Below the pieces are notes generated by a model. It had not been told where the DNA came from. It worked only from the letters and a program-made list of their open reading frames with translations, and did not search any database. A stretch of DNA of 64,000 bases from Candidatus Ulvibacter alkanivorans (GTDB taxonomy: Bacteria; Bacteroidota; Bacteroidia; Flavobacteriales; Flavobacteriaceae): assembly GCF_003333325.1 (NCBI RefSeq), contig NZ_QOLC01000051.1:1-64000 (forward strand), written 5' to 3'. Both the position numbers and the translations under genes were made by a program. Below, one piece after another: positions 1-9,598 of this stretch. Within the stretch, counting starts at the first letter, position 1. Each line of letters starts with the position of its first letter.

Positions 1-1
1 A

Positions 2-334
2 GTTCTTAAAATCCCTCCGGTATTGGCTCCCGTTAAAGTGGCTGTGTTGCCTTTAATTAAAAGGGACGGACTCCCGGAAATGGCACAAGAGATTGTCGAT
101 GAATTACAGTGGGATTACAATGTGGTATATGATGAAAAAGATGCGGTAGGAAGACGGTATCGTAGACAAGATGCTGCTGGAACACCTTTTTGTGTCACGG
201 TAGACCATCAAAGTCTAGAAGACAGAACGGTCACACTTCGGAATCGAGACTCAATGGAACAAGAACGCATCGCTATTGATGCGTTGCAAAAAACTCTTAA
301 ACCCTATCTGTCGTATAGGCTTTTAGCACAGTAG
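2..334 (+). CDS. glyS: Glycyl-tRNA synthetase, C-terminal end (partial)
   Basis: The frame is open from the window edge and ends at TAG, giving about 110 residues. They match the C-terminal anticodon-binding (HGTP) domain of the dimeric, eukaryote-like class II glycyl-tRNA synthetase: an APVKVAVLPL strand opens the domain, followed by VVYDEKDAVGRRYRRQDAAG and a C-terminal helix. The family is about 500 residues, so most of the gene lies upstream. The enzyme charges tRNA-Gly in the cytoplasm. Family assignment is by recognition of this domain only, because the catalytic core is outside the window. Confidence 0.9.
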   Translation, partial: VLKIPPVLAPVKVAVLPLIKRDGLPEMAQEIVDELQWDYNVVYDEKDAVGRRYRRQDAAGTPFCVTVDHQSLEDRTVTLRNRDSMEQERIAIDALQKTLKPYLSYRLLAQ

Positions 335-408
335 AATAATCACATTTTTCTTTTTTTAGTCAGCAGGATTCGTTAATTTTAACGACTTTTTAACTAAAAA
401 TTATCCTA

Positions 409-2574
409 ATGAAACTAAAAAATTATTTTACTGCACTATTGGTGACAGTAGTTGCATTTTCAATGCAAGCACAGCAAAATGGTGCTGGTGGCGCTAGTGA
501 CTATGGGTTCTTAGCAGATCCTATAGTTGTTCCTAGTATTGCAGAACAGCTTCGAGATGGTACGTTTATCCCTGTAGATAATAATGACATTCGTGAAGCG
601 AGACCCAAAAGAGCCTATGGTAACACGGTTGTGCCAGGAAAAGGTTCATCGGGACCGGATGAAGCCTTACAAACTAATCCGCCAACGCGTCAAGGAGGTG
701 GTCCATTTCTAACTTTTGATGCCGATACGACTCCACAAGCCGGTGTAACCGATCCAACTGGAGCAACGGGACCTAACCACTATGTGGCAGCTTGGAACTT
801 CGGTTTTAGAATTTTCGACAAGAGTGGAAACCCATTAACTCCAGAAGCTTCATTGGCTTCAATCTTCCCAGGAAACAATATTGGTGACCCAATCGTTATT
901 TATGATGAAATGGCAGATCGATTCTTAATCACAGAATTTGATAACTCACCTAACGGATTCAACGTAGCGGTATCTCAAGGACCAGACCCTGTAAATGATG
1001 GTTGGTATGTTTATACTACAGGATTTGGAACAGGACAGTTTCCAGATTACACAAAGTTCTCTGTATGGCCAGATGCTTATTACGTAACTGCAAATATTGG
1101 TACAAGACGTGTATTTGCTGTAGAGCGTGAAAAAATGTTAGTTGGTGATCCCGCACAATTCCAGAGCTTTTTCTTAACTGGTATTAGCACTTTTGGTTTC
1201 TATAGCCCTCAAGGGTTTCACCATACCGGTGGATCACACCCAGAGCTAGGGAACTTTAGCGTTGTATATATGCAAGATGATGCTTGGTCTGGTGTGGCTA
1301 ATGACCATCTTAAAATTTGGACAATTAACGTAGACTGGGAAACACCAGGAAACTCATCTATCTCGGCACCACAAGAAATTCCTGTGACCGACTTTATTGG
1401 TGTATTTGATGGAGGATCGTTCTCTAATCTATCTCAGCCTGCAGGACCCGATATTGATGCACTTCAGGCAACTATAATGAACCAAGCACAGTTTAGACAA
1501 TTCGACGGATATAACTCTGCAGTATTTAATTTTGTAGTAGATACCGATCCAACCGCTGGCGAATTAGCCGGTGTACGTTGGTATGAGCTTCGTCAAGACG
1601 AGTCTGGGGACCCTTGGACCATCTTCCAAGAAGGTACGTATACAGCACCTGCTGGTCGAGATGCGTTTTCAGCTAGTATGGCGATGGATATCTACGGAAA
1701 CATAGGCATGGCTTATAGTTCTGTAAGTACTACCGAGATGATCTCTATTCGTTACACAGGTCGTCTTAAAGATGACACTTCTGGAGATATGACTTTCGCC
1801 GAAGAATTAATTGCTCAGAGTACTCAAAATAACCCGGGTAACCGTTTTGCAGATTACGTACACCTTACGGTAGATCCGTCTAATGCAAAAGACTTCTGGC
1901 ATATCGCAGAATATTTCAACCCGAACAGAAGAGACTATGTTGGAGCATTCAATTTTGGACCAGCACAGATTCCTGCTAATGATGTAGCGATTGTAGATAT
2001 CCTACCAGATAGCGGAGAACTAACGGCTGCTGAAGATATTACCATTACGATCAAAAACTACGGAACAACTACTCAAACTACGATTCCTGTAAGTTACAGC
2101 GTAGATGGTGGTGCTCCTGTTGCTGAGGTTTATACCGGTTCTATCGCACCTGGTGCTACCGATACCTTTACGTTCAGTGTTCCTGCAGATCTTTCGATCA
2201 TGGATCAATTATATCGTATAGAAACACTTACCGCCTTGGTAGGTGATGAGGCTCCGGATAATGATTACTATGCTGAGAATACTAGAAATGTTGCAGTACT
2301 TTCGGTAAGTGATCTTGAATTTGACAATGCTGAATTATTGGTAACTTCAACCGATAATAAGAATTTTGATATTTTGTTACAAACTACCTATGATGACGTA
2401 TTGCCTTTAAGCGTATACGACATTAACGGTAAACTGTTGGTATTTAACAACCTTGTAAATCAAGGGAACAGATTCCAATATGACCTAAACATGTCATACA
2501 TGTCAAGTGGTGTTTACTTAGTAAAAATTGGTAGTGGTGAAATTGAAAAGACCGCAAAGATTATTGTAAAATAA
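409..2574 (+). CDS. Secreted protein with T9SS type A sorting domain
   Basis: The product has 721 residues. A signal peptide covers about residues 1-21 (hydrophobic core, then SMQAQQ). Residues of about 60-500 form a repeat-poor extracellular region with DPTGATGPNHYV, typical of large secreted Bacteroidetes proteins. A CARDB-like beta-sandwich begins near residue 523 (NDVAIVDILPDSGELTAAED). The last 80 residues form a T9SS type A sorting domain (YDINGKLL, then SSGVYLVKI and a terminal TAKIIVK). It is therefore predicted to cross the outer membrane by type IX secretion and be anchored at or released from the surface. No catalytic motif was recognised and the substrate is unknown. A strong hairpin terminator follows, so it is probably transcribed alone. 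Confidence 0.88.
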   Translation: MKLKNYFTALLVTVVAFSMQAQQNGAGGASDYGFLADPIVVPSIAEQLRDGTFIPVDNNDIREARPKRAYGNTVVPGKGSSGPDEALQTNPPTRQGGGPFLTFDADTTPQAGVTDPTGATGPNHYVAAWNFGFRIFDKSGNPLTPEASLASIFPGNNIGDPIVIYDEMADRFLITEFDNSPNGFNVAVSQGPDPVNDGWYVYTTGFGTGQFPDYTKFSVWPDAYYVTANIGTRRVFAVEREKMLVGDPAQFQSFFLTGISTFGFYSPQGFHHTGGSHPELGNFSVVYMQDDAWSGVANDHLKIWTINVDWETPGNSSISAPQEIPVTDFIGVFDGGSFSNLSQPAGPDIDALQATIMNQAQFRQFDGYNSAVFNFVVDTDPTAGELAGVRWYELRQDESGDPWTIFQEGTYTAPAGRDAFSASMAMDIYGNIGMAYSSVSTTEMISIRYTGRLKDDTSGDMTFAEELIAQSTQNNPGNRFADYVHLTVDPSNAKDFWHIAEYFNPNRRDYVGAFNFGPAQIPANDVAIVDILPDSGELTAAEDITITIKNYGTTTQTTIPVSYSVDGGAPVAEVYTGSIAPGATDTFTFSVPADLSIMDQLYRIETLTALVGDEAPDNDYYAENTRNVAVLSVSDLEFDNAELLVTSTDNKNFDILLQTTYDDVLPLSVYDINGKLLVFNNLVNQGNRFQYDLNMSYMSSGVYLVKIGSGEIEKTAKIIVK

Positions 2575-2597
2575 TCTTTAATCAAGCCATAAAAAAT

Positions 2598-2628
2598 AGA
2601 GCGAAGATTTATTTCTTCGCTCTTTTTA
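2598..2628 (+). terminator. Intrinsic terminator after the T9SS protein
   Basis: A perfect 10-bp stem (AGAGCGAAGA at 2598-2607 with TCTTCGCTCT at 2614-2623) has a 6-nt loop and is followed by a T run. It lies 24 nt after the upstream stop. The convergent lipoprotein gene ends at 2647, so the element may serve both directions. Confidence 0.85.
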
Positions 2629-2646
2629 ATTTATAAGGTGTCAAAA

Positions 2647-3012
2647 TTACTTCGATCGCTGCTGTATGCTCTCAATAGAAACAGGACTGGCACCATTACA
2701 TCTGTTTGCCATTCGCAGTCTTCTATACTTCACCCAAACTTTTTCTCCGTTACTTTGAAAAGATGTCTCAAGATTAATAGGGTCGAACAGCTCATCTTCC
2801 ATATTCACCATTTTCAATACATACGGGCAACCTTCTTCATTAGAGGTCATAATTTCTGCTTTTTCGAAGCCGTTGGTCATCATAGCAGACGCGGTGCTTG
2901 TTTCCACAGCAGTGCTCGAAGCTTCAGTGGTGGAATCGGTACTGTTTTTTGTGCTATTACAAGCTATTGCAAGTATAAACAGTAATGCAAAACTGGTTTT
3001 TAAAAGTGTCAT
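2647..3012 (-). CDS. Small lipoprotein of unknown function
   Basis: The product has 121 residues. A lipoprotein signal ends at Cys18 (context LAIAC). A Ser/Thr-rich linker covers about residues 19-45, and a small globular part has two Cys residues (GCPYV and ANRCNG) that could form a disulfide. It is predicted to be anchored in the periplasmic leaflet or the outer membrane. I do not recognise a functional family. It lies alone between a convergent T9SS gene and a large outer-membrane protein gene on the same strand. Confidence 0.75.
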   Translation of the reverse strand: MTLLKTSFALLFILAIACNSTKNSTDSTTEASSTAVETSTASAMMTNGFEKAEIMTSNEEGCPYVLKMVNMEDELFDPINLETSFQSNGEKVWVKYRRLRMANRCNGASPVSIESIQQRSK

Positions 3013-3206
3013 AATTAGGGTTTTAGTGTTTCTGAAAGTGTAAATTACAAATAATGTGCCGTTCCAATCCCTATTCTATGAAATCCTTAACGTTTCATCC
3101 CGCAATATTTCGTCAGTCGCCAAATGTTTTAAGGATAAAGATTTAGATTGCTTCAGTGGAGTAGTATAAGTGTAAAACGTACAACTTGCCACTTATTAGG
3201 GTTTAA

Positions 3207-6200
3207 TTAAAAATAAGCTCGAAGCTGAATGCTACCTGTGTGAACTGCCTTTGAAGTTTCGCTTTTTCTTCCGAAGTAAGACAAATTCGCATCTAAGTAT
3301 TTTGTGATCCGTTTTTGAAATAGTAAGCGCCAAGTAAAATTGGTACCGGGCTGTAGTCCTTCTAAAAGCTGATAGGCTACAGGAGAAAACGCATTGCCGG
3401 TATACGCATTATCAATGTAGTTGAACTCACCGTTAATAGAGATCTTTTCGGCATTCGTATACGAAAAGGATGTCCCCAACTTTTGCTGATTCAATTGTTC
3501 CATCTCACCCAGCATATTGTCTTTGTTCAAAAACTGATAGAACAGATCGAACCTTGTGTTGTTGTTCAGTAAGTACGAAATCTTCGGATTGATCTCATAG
3601 GTGTCTAATTCATAATTCCTGTTCTCAAAATTTTCAGACATGCTTTCATTCGTTCCTAAAGCGCCTTTTAAGGTAAGCAACCAGCTTTCCCAAATTTTAT
3701 GATTAAAGGTGAGTTGATGACTTTTCAACGTGTTCTCTTGAAGTCCAAGTGAGATCAAATTACTGCTCGAACTGGAAACATAGGTGTAATTTGTTGTGAA
3801 ATGTTGCTTACCGCGATTAAAAAACAACGCGTTCCTGAAATTGAGAGATAAACCTAACTGCGCATCGCCACCATCTTCAAACGGATTGATATTAAAGGCA
3901 TCGTTCTCTCTTCGCACTTTACGATCTATGATATAGGAGGTCTGGTTATAGAATTTAGACAGCACTTTTAAAATGCCTGTTTTCGAATTCCATGATTGTG
4001 GATTTAAGGTGAGAATCTGGCTAAATTTATTCTCGCGTATCTTCAAGAAGATCTGGTTAGGTAATAAGATACGAACATATTCTGCTTGGTCTTGAAATTG
4101 GGCTACTTCAAACTCATCAAGCTCTTGTACGCCATTGTTGTTATAATCGATCCAAGTAAAAACACCTTGCCCGGGTTCAACCTCGATAAAAGTATATTCC
4201 TGTTGGGGAATAACACCGTTGTTCGATTCTAGTACGGTATTAAGACGCACGCCATTTTGCCATATCGATTGGTTGTATAAAAGACGCGAATTAAGCGATT
4301 GTTCATCGGGATCATCTCCGTCCTCATCCTTAAGCACCCTATAATTGGCAAATATGGCGAGCTGAGCTGTACTCGAATTTAAAAGTTTAGATTTAATATA
4401 AAAGGTGTTCGATGAATTAACACGTTGTAACGATTGCGAACGTAAACTATCTGTAACCCGATATTGATAGCCTCCCTCCACGAATACGTTTGTACTATCT
4501 CCAATTCCTGAAAATACTTCATAGGCACTAAAACGCTGACTTACCGGTGTAAGACTATCGCTTTTCATGCGCAATACTCTATTGTTTTCGGCCGCTATCT
4601 TTACCCCGGCCCATCCTTTTTTAAAGGAGTACGCACTTCTGTTATTTATTCTGAAAAACTTAGAGTCTAAAGAATCCCCTTTGCTTTCCAAATAACTTCC
4701 ATAGGTTGCGATATTAAAGCGTTTCAGATTTACTTCGGAAGCCAATACATGACGTGTGCCGTTGAAGTTTTCAGAAAAATTCAAATGTTGGAATGCATAG
4801 CGACCCCCGCCATTTTTTGGCGATCTTACCTCGAGTCCGCCAATTAGAAATCGTTGATTACCCATAGGGTTGATCAAATTCCAATCACGTGCAAATTCCA
4901 CATTGTACAAGCGCTCGATGGTCCTAAAATCTCTATTGATAAAATCTAATGAAGTAAAACCGTTTATCGTCAAGGTGTCGGCCGTAGTTAGCAACCGTTG
5001 CTGAGCCGCTAGCCTTCCTGCAAAACCACTATTGTTATTATCGTCAAGTTCAGAAAAAAGATTTAGGTCATTCTTACTTCCGGCCACCTCAAAATCGATC
5101 GTTGTCTTTTCTGAAGGATGATAACGCCCGTTTAATCCGCCAATCTGTAATTTTGTAGGAGCCTGCAATTGAATAATAGGTGCATAATTTCCTTGGGGTA
5201 TGCCATTTAAGGGAGGTACATATTCAAAAACGCGACTAATCGCATTGTTGGTGCTAATAACATAATCTCCATTGTTCTCACCCACTAAAGTAAAGCGAAC
5301 ATTGAATAGCTCATCCTCAGGATTTGTAGAATACACGAAAATCTCCTCGCCCAATAAGATCTCCTTTCGATAGAGTACCTTATTCTCGTCGAAGGTATCT
5401 GGCACGGCAGAAGGGGCGGTCATTTGCTCCATATCATCTCCGGCAGCTTGTAGTATTGCTACTTGCTCTTCAGATAGGTTCTGCTGTAACGGCTGATTCT
5501 TAATATCATTTTCTGAATACACATAGGTACCAAGATCGAGCGTTTCACTTCGGTAGTTTCCGCCGCCATAACCAATAAATCGCGTAAAATTTCTGTCGGT
5601 AAATTGATATTCGACCGTAATTCGCATATTGGCTGTTATAGGATAGGTAGGATTAAATTTGATCTCCCCGGCATTGTAATCGATCACATAATCATTGGCT
5701 TCGCCTCGCTCGAGCAATAAGCCATTCACATAAACTCGTTCGCTGCCCGAAACAATTAGAATAAAAAGTTCTCCGTTAGGGCCTACCAGTTTATAAGGAC
5801 CTTGATTGCCTTCTTGTCCAATAAATTCGCTACGTTGAAAAACGCCGCGAACCAAAGCTCCGGAAGCAAACGCACTTAATGTCGAACCGTCTTTATTGTT
5901 GAGCGTTCCTCCTAAAGAGATTCCTTGCACTTTTTTTGTAAAGTTGGCAAAGTAGCTGTTCGTGTTTTGAAGGTCCACATCTCCTGCCCGTATATTCCAG
6001 TTATCACTAAATAGTTCGATAAAGATTTGATCGAACTCATCTAAACTTTGCGAATAACCGCCTTCCTGGGTGGGAATATTAGCATCCTGTATGGAAGCTC
6101 GAATGGATACCTTATCGCTTAGCTTCCCTGTAATTTGTAGATCGAGTTCAGAATTTACCACGGCATTTTGGTTGTTACCTATGGTTACACCTCGCGAAAT

Positions 6201-6623
6201 ACTCCCAACCGTATTCAGCCCTTCGAAAGGAGTAAATCGATTTTCGGTATTGCGCTCTTGTAAAGAAATTAGTTTATCTGCAATCCCATCGCCCGCTACG
6301 ATCACACTTGGATCGATCGCATAATAATCGCGCGTAAGAAAATTGGGATATCGCATATAATTAATAACGATCGAATCATTTTCTTGTTGAATGGCTTCGG
6401 AAAGTAGTACCGTTCCATTTTTATAATCTACGGTGTACAATAATGAATCGATGGCCCGACCCGAGCGATCGGTAATTGTGAAACGCGCCGGATTAATACT
6501 TACACTGTCAATGCGAATGGTATCCTGAACCAATACTCGCTTCGTCCTTAAGTTTGAAGAAACCTCCTGTGCATAACCGAGACTGGTTAATAAGAATAAA
6601 AGGAATAAGAGTTTGATCTTCAT
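3207..6623 (-). CDS. Large SprA-like outer-membrane beta-barrel protein
   Basis: The product has 1138 residues with a signal peptide (cleavage after about Ala18, GYA/QE). From about residue 140 the text resembles modules seen in the giant T9SS translocon protein SprA and its relatives: GSISRGVTIGNNQNAVVNSE, then a stretch on barrel strands, NIRAGDVDLQ, and VEYQFTDRNF. Near residue 820 there is a motif (FTWIDYNNNGVQELDEFEVA) that recurs in such proteins. The rest alternates short amphipathic strands up to a C-terminal aromatic residue (RAYF), which fits an outer-membrane barrel. At less than half the length of SprA it is a paralogous family, not SprA itself. Function is unknown; a transport or surface-assembly role is inferred. 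Confidence 0.72.
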   Translation of the reverse strand: MKIKLLFLLFLLTSLGYAQEVSSNLRTKRVLVQDTIRIDSVSINPARFTITDRSGRAIDSLLYTVDYKNGTVLLSEAIQQENDSIVINYMRYPNFLTRDYYAIDPSVIVAGDGIADKLISLQERNTENRFTPFEGLNTVGSISRGVTIGNNQNAVVNSELDLQITGKLSDKVSIRASIQDANIPTQEGGYSQSLDEFDQIFIELFSDNWNIRAGDVDLQNTNSYFANFTKKVQGISLGGTLNNKDGSTLSAFASGALVRGVFQRSEFIGQEGNQGPYKLVGPNGELFILIVSGSERVYVNGLLLERGEANDYVIDYNAGEIKFNPTYPITANMRITVEYQFTDRNFTRFIGYGGGNYRSETLDLGTYVYSENDIKNQPLQQNLSEEQVAILQAAGDDMEQMTAPSAVPDTFDENKVLYRKEILLGEEIFVYSTNPEDELFNVRFTLVGENNGDYVISTNNAISRVFEYVPPLNGIPQGNYAPIIQLQAPTKLQIGGLNGRYHPSEKTTIDFEVAGSKNDLNLFSELDDNNNSGFAGRLAAQQRLLTTADTLTINGFTSLDFINRDFRTIERLYNVEFARDWNLINPMGNQRFLIGGLEVRSPKNGGGRYAFQHLNFSENFNGTRHVLASEVNLKRFNIATYGSYLESKGDSLDSKFFRINNRSAYSFKKGWAGVKIAAENNRVLRMKSDSLTPVSQRFSAYEVFSGIGDSTNVFVEGGYQYRVTDSLRSQSLQRVNSSNTFYIKSKLLNSSTAQLAIFANYRVLKDEDGDDPDEQSLNSRLLYNQSIWQNGVRLNTVLESNNGVIPQQEYTFIEVEPGQGVFTWIDYNNNGVQELDEFEVAQFQDQAEYVRILLPNQIFLKIRENKFSQILTLNPQSWNSKTGILKVLSKFYNQTSYIIDRKVRRENDAFNINPFEDGGDAQLGLSLNFRNALFFNRGKQHFTTNYTYVSSSSSNLISLGLQENTLKSHQLTFNHKIWESWLLTLKGALGTNESMSENFENRNYELDTYEINPKISYLLNNNTRFDLFYQFLNKDNMLGEMEQLNQQKLGTSFSYTNAEKISINGEFNYIDNAYTGNAFSPVAYQLLEGLQPGTNFTWRLLFQKRITKYLDANLSYFGRKSETSKAVHTGSIQLRAYF

Positions 6624-6747
6624 TATCTATACAACTTACGCGAATGGTATTTATTTTGTTGATTTCTTATGGAAAACCTTTCGCCATAAGGTAAACGTAA
6701 AAATACAATGTTATTTACTTTAGTGCTTTAAATAAAAACAACACATT

Positions 6748-7512
6748 TTGAAGATCATATCATACAATGTAAATGGAATACGAGCAGCCATACGAAAAGG
6801 TTTTCTCGATTGGTTACAGCAGGCAGATCCCGACGTAATTTGTATACAAGAGACCAAGGCAACAAAAGATCAAGTTGAAGTAGCCGAAATAGAAGCCGCC
6901 GGCTATCCCTATCACTACTGGTTTAGCGCACAAAAGAAGGGCTACAGTGGGGTGGCTATCTTTAGCAAGATAGAACCCAATAATGTTGCTTATGGTACCG
7001 GTATCGATTATATGGATTTTGAAGGGCGTAACATTCGTTTGGATTTTGAGGACGTCTCGGTCATGAGCTTATACCTTCCCAGTGGCACTAACATCGCTCG
7101 TCTAGACCACAAATTGGGTTATATGGCCGATTTTCAACAGTATATCGATGAACTTAAACAAGAAATTCCAAACTTGGTTATCTGTGGTGATTATAATATT
7201 TGTCATCAGCCAATAGACATACACGATCCGGTTCGCAATAAGAATGTATCCGGCTTCTTACCTGTAGAACGCGAATGGATTGGTAATTTTATTGATAGTG
7301 GCTTTATAGATTCGTTCCGATATTTCAACAAAGAGCCGCATCAATATACGTGGTGGAGTTATCGCGCCAATGCCAGAGCGAATAACAAAGGTTGGCGAAT
7401 CGATTACAACATGGTTGCCGAACCGTTACAAGAAAATTTAAAACGCGCCGTTATATTACCCGAAGCCTATCACAGTGACCATTGTCCTTTGCTGGTAGAA
7501 TTAGAATTTTAA
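6748..7512 (+). CDS. xth: Exodeoxyribonuclease III (AP endonuclease family)
   Basis: The product has 254 residues, the normal length. Family motifs are present in order: Asn7 in NVNGIRAA, Glu35 in IQETKA, the catalytic CGDYNICH block near 147, and the C-terminal SDHCP with the catalytic Asp-His. The enzyme removes 3' blocks and cleaves abasic sites in base-excision repair. The start is TTG at 6748: it directly precedes the conserved first strand (KIISYNVNG) and no in-frame ATG lies close upstream. It is divergent from the large outer-membrane protein gene. Confidence 0.93.
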   Translation: MKIISYNVNGIRAAIRKGFLDWLQQADPDVICIQETKATKDQVEVAEIEAAGYPYHYWFSAQKKGYSGVAIFSKIEPNNVAYGTGIDYMDFEGRNIRLDFEDVSVMSLYLPSGTNIARLDHKLGYMADFQQYIDELKQEIPNLVICGDYNICHQPIDIHDPVRNKNVSGFLPVEREWIGNFIDSGFIDSFRYFNKEPHQYTWWSYRANARANNKGWRIDYNMVAEPLQENLKRAVILPEAYHSDHCPLLVELEF

Positions 7513-7538
7513 TGCAGTAGCGAGCTACTTTAAACAAT

Positions 7539-7546
7539 TAAATTTG
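7539..7546 (+). promoter_or_regulatory. Putative -7 element of the OmpA gene
   Basis: TAAATTTG matches the Bacteroidetes -7 consensus TAnnTTTG, 26 nt before the ATG at 7573. No clear -33 TTG is seen at the usual spacing. Confidence 0.45.
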
Positions 7547-7572
7547 TGAAATAATCCAAATTCAAAACCAAT

Positions 7573-8529
7573 ATGATCGTTAAGAATATTTTCTTCGGAA
7601 TGCTTATCGCTGTACTTTCAACTTCCTGTGTATCCTCAAAAATTTATGAAGATTTGCAGAAAAGATATGATACACTTGATGCCGAAAATAAAGACCTAAT
7701 GTCACGCCTAGATGCCCTTGACGGGAATGCAGTAAACTACAGTCAGGAAAAACTTCAAAGAGAAATTGAACAGGCAAAAGCAGAAAACAGCAGACTTGCG
7801 ATGGATTTAGATGCAGCCGAAAACAATTACAAGCGGTTAAAAAGTTCGTATGATGCATTGGAAGCAAACAGTTCTTCGGCCCTATCTGAAAACCTAGAAC
7901 GAAACCGAAAATTACTAATTGAATTAGAAGAAAAAGAACGCGCGTTGGCACTAGAAAATAAACGTTTGCAACAACTTCAAAAAGACTTGGCAGCAAGATC
8001 GAAAAGAGTAGAAGAACTAGAAGGCATTATCGCAGCTAAGGATGCACAAATGCGTAACCTAAAAAATGCAATCTCGGCTGCACTCACCAATTTTGAAGGT
8101 AATGGTCTAACCGTAGAACAGCGCGATGGAAAAGTCTATGTGTCTATGGAAAACAAATTATTGTTCGATAGTGGTAGTTGGGCAGTGAATTCACGTGGTA
8201 GAGAAGCTGTAGTAGCGCTAGGAGAAGTGTTGGCAGACAATCCGGAGATCGCTGTACTCATTGAAGGTCACACCGATAATGTTCCCTATGGTGGAAATGG
8301 TAATATCAAGGATAATTGGGATCTGTCTACTAAACGGGCAACTGCTATAGTATCTATTCTTACCGAAAATGCCGGGATCCCAAAAGACAATCTAACTGCA
8401 GCCGGACGTGGTGAGTATGCGCCAATAGCTCCTAATACCACTTCCGAAGGAAAAGCAAAGAACAGAAGAATTGAAGTGGTTCTCACGCCAAAATTAGACG
8501 AAATAAATAGGCTGTTAAACGAAATATAA
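7573..8529 (+). CDS. OmpA-family peptidoglycan-binding lipoprotein
   Basis: The product has 318 residues. A lipoprotein-type signal ends at Cys19 (STSC). A long Glu/Lys/Leu-rich coiled coil covers about residues 22-165. The C-terminal OmpA domain (about 175-310) carries IEGHTDNVPYGG, LSTKRATAIVSIL and KAKNRRIEVVL, which hold the Asp and Arg that bind diaminopimelate. It probably tethers the outer membrane to peptidoglycan through a helical spacer. An aldo/keto reductase starts 31 nt downstream. Confidence 0.9.
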   Translation: MIVKNIFFGMLIAVLSTSCVSSKIYEDLQKRYDTLDAENKDLMSRLDALDGNAVNYSQEKLQREIEQAKAENSRLAMDLDAAENNYKRLKSSYDALEANSSSALSENLERNRKLLIELEEKERALALENKRLQQLQKDLAARSKRVEELEGIIAAKDAQMRNLKNAISAALTNFEGNGLTVEQRDGKVYVSMENKLLFDSGSWAVNSRGREAVVALGEVLADNPEIAVLIEGHTDNVPYGGNGNIKDNWDLSTKRATAIVSILTENAGIPKDNLTAAGRGEYAPIAPNTTSEGKAKNRRIEVVLTPKLDEINRLLNEI

Positions 8530-8560
8530 CAGCCACAATGCACAGTAGCAGATACCTTAT

Positions 8561-9598
8561 ATGACCTATACCAACCTACCAAACACCAATTTAGATGTAA
8601 GTGAAATTTGCTTAGGCACCATGACTTGGGGCCAGCAAAATTCAGAATCTGAAGGACACGATCAACTAGACCTAGCGTTGGCTAATGGCATTAACTTTGT
8701 CGATACCGCCGAGATGTATTCGGTTCCGGGAAAGGCCGAAACCCAAGGAAGCACAGAACGCATTATTGGAACATGGTTTAAAAAAACCGGAAACCGTAAC
8801 AAGATCGTACTTGCATCAAAAATCACAGGTCCTGCGCGTAATTTCGATCATATACGTACACCTTTAGACTTTAGCAAAGCGTCTCTTGAAGACGCCTTGA
8901 ACAAGAGTCTAAAGCGCTTGCAAACCGATTATATAGATCTTTATCAGTTGCATTGGCCAGAACGTCCCGTAAATATATTTGGTGTGCGTGACTATCCGCA
9001 TCATAGTGCGAACGAGACAGAGGATCGTTTTGCAGAAACGATAGAAAATTTAGAATCTTTTATTAAAGCAGGTAAGATTAGACATATTGGGGTATCGAAT
9101 GAAACACCGTACGGACTTATGCGCTACATGGAAGAGGCGCGAAAGGGAGCTACAAAAATGGTTTCTGTGCAAAACGCATATAGTTTATTGAACCGTCGTG
9201 ATGAAATTGGATTGACCGAGGTGCTTTTACATGAAAACGTGGGGTATCTTCCCTATTCACCGCTTGCTTTTGGTCAATTAACAGGAAAATATTTAAACGG
9301 TGCGAAACCGGCCAATGCACGAGTAACCTTGTTCCCTAATTATTCGCGTTATCAAGGGGAAGCTTCTTTTAAGGCTACAGAAAAGTACCAACAGATCGCA
9401 TTAAAATATGACCTTAGTTTGACACAAATGGCACTCGCCTTTATCAGACAACAGCCATTCGTAACATCTACAATTATAGGAGCTACAACTACAGCCCAAC
9501 TCATGGAAAACATACAAAGTGTGCATCTAACGCTTTCCGAAGAAATCCTAAAAGAGATCGAAGCGGTGCACGCAGCAATACCAAACCCGGCACCTTAG
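8561..9598 (+). CDS. Aldo/keto reductase (Tas-like)
   Basis: The product has 345 residues, a TIM-barrel oxidoreductase using NADP(H). The tetrad is visible: Asp and Tyr in FVDTAEMY, Lys in LASKITG and His in LYQLHWPE. The loop GKAETQGSTERIIGTW and the length match the Tas/YhdN-like subgroup rather than true potassium-channel beta subunits. The physiological substrate is unknown. Its stop overlaps that of the convergent acyl-CoA dehydrogenase gene by 4 nt. Confidence 0.9.
   Translation: MTYTNLPNTNLDVSEICLGTMTWGQQNSESEGHDQLDLALANGINFVDTAEMYSVPGKAETQGSTERIIGTWFKKTGNRNKIVLASKITGPARNFDHIRTPLDFSKASLEDALNKSLKRLQTDYIDLYQLHWPERPVNIFGVRDYPHHSANETEDRFAETIENLESFIKAGKIRHIGVSNETPYGLMRYMEEARKGATKMVSVQNAYSLLNRRDEIGLTEVLLHENVGYLPYSPLAFGQLTGKYLNGAKPANARVTLFPNYSRYQGEASFKATEKYQQIALKYDLSLTQMALAFIRQQPFVTSTIIGATTTAQLMENIQSVHLTLSEEILKEIEAVHAAIPNPAP

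Noticed and set aside
3013-3206. Hidden small gene or RNA in the spacer after the small lipoprotein gene
   Set aside because: No ORF with plausible composition, no consensus promoter and no stable hairpin were found on either strand.
7604-7996. 130-codon ORF opposite the OmpA gene
   Set aside because: It is antisense to the coiled coil; low-complexity mirror composition and no promoter.
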